Assembly: GCF_020829595.1 (NCBI RefSeq)
Contig: NZ_JAIVFW010000069.1
Span: forward strand, 1 to 36,084
Direction: 5' to 3'
DNA length: 36,084 nt
From: Nostoc sp. CHAB 5844
Lineage (GTDB): Bacteria > Cyanobacteriota > Cyanobacteriia > Cyanobacteriales > Nostocaceae
Shown: positions 33,513-36,084 of the stretch, in pieces
Position numbering within the stretch: the stretch's first letter is position 1
Layout: the number at the start of each line of letters is the position of its first letter
Position numbers and translations under genes: made by a program
Notes under the pieces: model-generated
The model's input: the letters and a program-made list of their open reading frames with translations, nothing else
Told to the model about the DNA's origin: nothing
Database searches by the model: none

Positions 33513-34151
33513 ATGCTTTTAAAACTGCAACAGATTATCGTCAAACCAGGACAACAAATGTTGCTCCAAGATATTAGTTGGCAGCAGTTAGAAAATATTT
33601 TAGAAGAAATGGGAGATAAACGTGCTGCACGTATTTCTTATAGCGATGGTTGGTTAGAAATTATGGTTCCTCTACCTGAACATGAAAAAGATAAAGAAAT
33701 TTTTGGAGAGTTAGTGAGAATTATATTAGACAAACTCCAAATTGATTTTGAACCTTTTGGTTCTACAACACTTAAAAATGAGCGAATGCGGCAAGCTGTA
33801 GAACCAGATACCTCTTTTTACATTCAAAACCAAGCTGCTGTGATTGGCAAAAATCGGATTGATTTAAATGTAGACCCACCACCAGATTTAGCCATCGAAG
33901 TTGATATTACTTCCCGGACACGATTTAATAACTATGAAATTTTAGGAGTTCCTGAACTTTGGCGATATACTAAACAAGGTTTAGAAATTTTCTTGCTCCA
34001 GGATGGAAAATATATCAAATCTCAATCTAGTCCTAATTTTCCTAATATACCGATTATTGAATTAGTTAATGAGTATGTTCAGCAGTGTTTAACTATTGGT
34101 AGAAGTCAGGCTATGCGTAATTTTAGAAGTTGGATTGAGAATAATTTATAA
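33513..34151 (+). CDS. Uma2-family (DUF820) protein, second copy type
   Basis: A 212-residue Uma2-fold protein distinct from the one at 21519. Landmarks are ARISYSDGWLEIMVPLPEHE, FEPFGSTTLKN, EPDTSFYIQN, DPPPDLAIEVDITS and ILGVPELWRYTKQGLEIFLL. The acidic pair in PDxxxx and EVDxT and the downstream motif match the PD-(D/E)XK-like core, so nuclease chemistry is possible but unproven. The start is ATG 33513. The gene is bracketed by two HIP1 hairpins with the same lead-in. Confidence 0.85.
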   Translation: MLLKLQQIIVKPGQQMLLQDISWQQLENILEEMGDKRAARISYSDGWLEIMVPLPEHEKDKEIFGELVRIILDKLQIDFEPFGSTTLKNERMRQAVEPDTSFYIQNQAAVIGKNRIDLNVDPPPDLAIEVDITSRTRFNNYEILGVPELWRYTKQGLEIFLLQDGKYIKSQSSPNFPNIPIIELVNEYVQQCLTIGRSQAMRNFRSWIENNL

Positions 34152-34240
34152 TATATTTATAACAAAACTTGTTTTCCATAAATTTACTGAAAATTTTGGC
34201 AATAACGTCAAACATAGCTTAGAAGTGCAGTGAAAATTGG

Positions 34241-34286
34241 GGAATGCGATCGCACTGAAACCACATCATAAAAGCGATCGCATTCC
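34241..34286. repeat. HIP1 hairpin, right of the Uma2 gene
   Basis: Perfect 13-bp arms GGAATGCGATCGC (34241-34253) and GCGATCGCATTCC (34274-34286) with a 20-base loop lie about 90 bases after the Uma2 stop. Terminator or repeat. Confidence 0.7.
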
Positions 34287-34432
34287 TACTCTTAGTAGTA
34301 AAGTTTGAAGTAATAGTAAAAGGGATAGATGACATTCGCTTGTTGCGACGCACCCATCCCTGGATAGCTGCCCAGATGACTAACCTGGAACCCTATAATT
34401 TGGTATCTTATTAACCAAGTATCAGCCGAGAT

Positions 34433-34630
34433 ATGTTGATTGTCATTGGGATAGATACGGATATCGTAGATATTTGTAAAAACATTGTAAAGATATTGAG
34501 TAATGAGGCTAAATTATGCTGTTAAGGAAAATTTCTCAGTGATACCCCTGGTTACGTACCTCATGAACAAGTAATTAAACATCTAAGTATTAATAACTCT
34601 TTTGCAGCTATTGATCGCAGCCTCCTATAA
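34433..34630 (+). pseudogene. Possible decayed small gene
   Basis: From ATG 34433 a 30-codon frame (MLIVIGIDTDIVDICKNIV...) ends at TAA 34523-34525. The same frame continues as GKFLSDTPGYVPHEQVIKHL and stops at 34628-34630. The composition of the second part looks protein-like. This may be a gene with one nonsense change, or chance; no family is recognised. Confidence 0.2.
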
Positions 34631-34810
34631 ACCAGAAAAAACTAGGTCTTGCTTGTTGAGGTTGTCTTATGATAACTTTTTTCTAAGCTAAATACGGTAA
34701 ATCGATAGATTTATAGTATTTTATAATCGGAGATTCAAGCCACATTGAAAATCGACAATATCAGCGCTCAATTAGCCAGATTTTTAGTTCGCTCTTATGA
34801 GTTGTTGTAG

Positions 34811-34903
34811 ATGGCGGTTCTACCTCTGGCGTTTAGAACTAAGTCACAAGCAGATTCCGCCAACGCTGGAATTACCAGACTGATGTCTGAGAAAAAGTTT
34901 TAA
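34811..34903 (+). CDS. Possible 30-residue leader ORF before the TauD-family gene
   Basis: ATG 34811 to TAA 34901-34903 encodes MAVLPLAFRTKSQADSANAG plus ten more residues, ending 30 bases before the dioxygenase start. No clear ribosome-binding site. It could be a leader peptide or chance. Confidence 0.2.
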   Translation: MAVLPLAFRTKSQADSANAGITRLMSEKKF

Positions 34904-34933
34904 CTTACGCATTTGTTTGGAGTATAGAAACAC

Positions 34934-35848
34934 ATGAGTTCTCAATACTTTGATATCAAACCAGTTGCTGGACGCATCGGTGCAGAAATCCTCGGTGTTG
35001 ACTTGAGTGCAAACCTCAACGACGAGTTAATCAGTGATATTCGCCAAACCCTCGTCCAACACAAAGTGATTTTCTTTCGTGGTCAACAACTTGATGCTAA
35101 CGAACAGGTAGGTTTCGCTCGGCGGTTCGGTGAAATTACCACAGCTCATCCCACCGTACCATCTCTAGAAGGACACCCAGAAGTTCTTGACCTCAATTAC
35201 AGTCGTACTTCCAGCCGTGCTAATAACTGGCATACTGATGTTACATTCGTAGACCGTCCACCACTCGGTTCTATCCTGCGGGCGCTGGTTATTCCTCCGA
35301 CTGGTGGCGATACGATTTGGGCAAACTCTGTGACTGCATACCAAGACTTACCAACTCCACTGCGTGACCTCGCAGATCAACTTTGGGCTGTACATAGCAA
35401 CGCCTATGACTATGCAGCTGCTGTAATTGACCTACCAGAAGATGTCCTGGCTCATCGGGCTGTCTTCACTTCAACCGTATACGAAACCCTGCACCCAGTT
35501 GTACGTATCCATCCAGAATCTGGGGAACGTGGATTATTTATCGGTGGTTTTGTGCGCCGCCTCCGTGGTTTATCACAGAATGAATCTGACGAAATTATCA
35601 AATTATTGCAAGCATATATAACTCGTCCTGAAAATACAGTGCGTTGGCGTTGGCAAGTTGGTGATGTTGCTTTCTGGGACAACCGTGCTACACAACATTA
35701 TGCAGTTGCTGACTACGGCAACCAACCCCGTCACGTTCAGCGAGTCACCATTGTCGGTGATATCCCAGTTGGTATTGACGGTCAGCAAAGTGAAGCCATC
35801 AAGGGAGATGCTTCTGTGTACAACCGACGCGAACCTGCTCTAGCTTAA
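34934..35848 (+). CDS. TauD/TfdA-family Fe(II)/2-oxoglutarate dioxygenase
   Basis: A 304-residue enzyme of the taurine dioxygenase / alkylsulfatase group. The metal triad is visible: His-x-Asp in NWHTDVTF and the distal His in TQHYAVADYG, followed by the 2-oxoglutarate-binding Arg in RHVQRVTIVG. Other landmarks are GRIGAEILGVDLSANL, HKVIFFRGQQLD and GGDTIWANSVTAY. Such enzymes release sulfite or sulfate from organosulfonates or sulfate esters, usually under sulfur limitation. The exact substrate is unknown, and no ssu/tau transporter genes are in the window. The start is ATG with GGAG at 34918-34921. A hairpin repeat follows about 120 bases after the stop. Confidence 0.88.
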   Translation: MSSQYFDIKPVAGRIGAEILGVDLSANLNDELISDIRQTLVQHKVIFFRGQQLDANEQVGFARRFGEITTAHPTVPSLEGHPEVLDLNYSRTSSRANNWHTDVTFVDRPPLGSILRALVIPPTGGDTIWANSVTAYQDLPTPLRDLADQLWAVHSNAYDYAAAVIDLPEDVLAHRAVFTSTVYETLHPVVRIHPESGERGLFIGGFVRRLRGLSQNESDEIIKLLQAYITRPENTVRWRWQVGDVAFWDNRATQHYAVADYGNQPRHVQRVTIVGDIPVGIDGQQSEAIKGDASVYNRREPALA

Positions 35849-35965
35849 CTAGGCATTTTAGTGAGCAGAAGCAAATTTTTACACTTCTCATCTTTGTGTT
35901 TAAAAAGTAGTCAGTCTCGTAGTGGACTGTTTCAGCTAAAACGGTGCATTAGATTCAAGCCGTAG

Positions 35966-36014
35966 GTTGGGTTGAGCATCAGCGAAACCCAACACCAAGA
36001 TTAATGTTGGGTTT
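35966..36014. terminator. GGTTGGGTT repeat with alternative hairpins after the TauD-family gene
   Basis: GTTGGGTT (35966-35973) can pair with AACCCAAC (35986-35993); AAACCCAACA (35985-35994) can instead pair with TGTTGGGTTT (36005-36014), loop 10. Two mutually exclusive stems. It is the same repeat family as 16773-16827 and is likely also a transcription end. Confidence 0.55.
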
Positions 36015-36084
36015 CCTTACGTCAAACGCCACTCGCGTGACTGCCACCGAAACCATGCGCGGCAGTTGCGTGACTGTCGGCAAA

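Larger units (their letters stand above)
34287..34933. other. Gene-poor gap before the TauD-family gene
   Basis: About 650 bases without a recognisable gene. It contains two same-frame fragments (34433-34630) interrupted by one stop, a 30-codon ORF (34811-34903) just before the dioxygenase, and a TATAAT at 34722-34727 without a convincing -35. No riboswitch or RNA gene was identified. Confidence 0.45.

Noticed and set aside
34433-34525. Holo-ACP synthase start (IGIDTDIVDI)
   Set aside because: Only a short chance resemblance to GIDIVEI; the frame stops after 30 codons and no further AcpS motif follows.
1-36084. tRNA or rRNA genes
   Set aside because: No T-loop consensus in a cloverleaf setting and no rRNA-like segment was seen on either strand by eye.

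Overview
The window looks like chromosomal DNA of a filamentous, probably heterocyst-forming cyanobacterium (Nostoc/Anabaena/Calothrix group). It carries at least 25 exact copies of the octamer GCGATCGC (HIP1), against an expectation below one in random sequence of this length. It also has cyanobacterial or plastid-type genes (ycf54, crtE, an ntcB-type regulator), tandem heptanucleotide repeats, and many intergenic palindromes of the kind that fill Nostocales genomes. All identifications are by eye from translated sequence; no database search was run.

Layout. 1-1800: a TPR-CHAT gene broken at both ends, next to a possible transposase tail. 1813-3213: magnesium channel MgtE. 3260-7147: a minus-strand block with a small unknown gene, a ParB-like protein, a ParA ATPase and a pentapeptide-repeat protein; from about 3030 to 7858 there is no HIP1 site. 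7566-9247: ppa, then a toxin-antitoxin locus whose toxin frame is split by a 46-bp repeat insertion, and a GNAT gene with an apparent 1-base deletion near its start. 9514-11610: panD, a metallo-beta-lactamase-fold protein without its metal ligands, and a convergent methyltransferase. 12115-16645: two tandem paralogous PEP-CTERM proteins followed by a two-partner-secretion exoprotein. 17178-19274: a TrpD2/YbiB-like protein and an NtcB-type LysR regulator. 19627-23771: a secreted metallophosphoesterase convergent with a Uma2 protein and a Tat-exported PhoD with a Pho-box-like array upstream. 23970-26067: AI-2E-family transporter, Nudix hydrolase, small OB-fold protein. 26318-28969: folD, crtE and a divergent PAP2 membrane protein. 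29056-31901 (minus strand): a secreted protein, ycf54, a SnoaL-like protein and pdxJ. 32055-36084: a solitary cytosine-5 methyltransferase, a second Uma2 gene flanked by HIP1 hairpins, a long gene-poor gap, and a TauD-family dioxygenase.

Functional themes are C1, vitamin and cofactor metabolism (folD, panD, pdxJ), isoprenoid and chlorophyll synthesis (crtE, ycf54), phosphate acquisition (two secreted phosphatases, ppa), nitrogen regulation (ntcB-like) and cell-surface proteins (PEP-CTERM pair plus TPS exoprotein).

The strongest unusual signals are in repeat biology. One 41-bp palindromic element occurs twice, once between genes and once inside the toxin gene with a 9-bp duplication. At several genes (nudix, dcm, pdxJ, ycf54, divergent PAP2 and a 42-codon ORF) the stop codon, and often the last few residues, lie inside a dispersed repeat. 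The ParA/ParB-like/pentapeptide block and the PEP-CTERM/TPS block are the best candidates for little-described gene systems.
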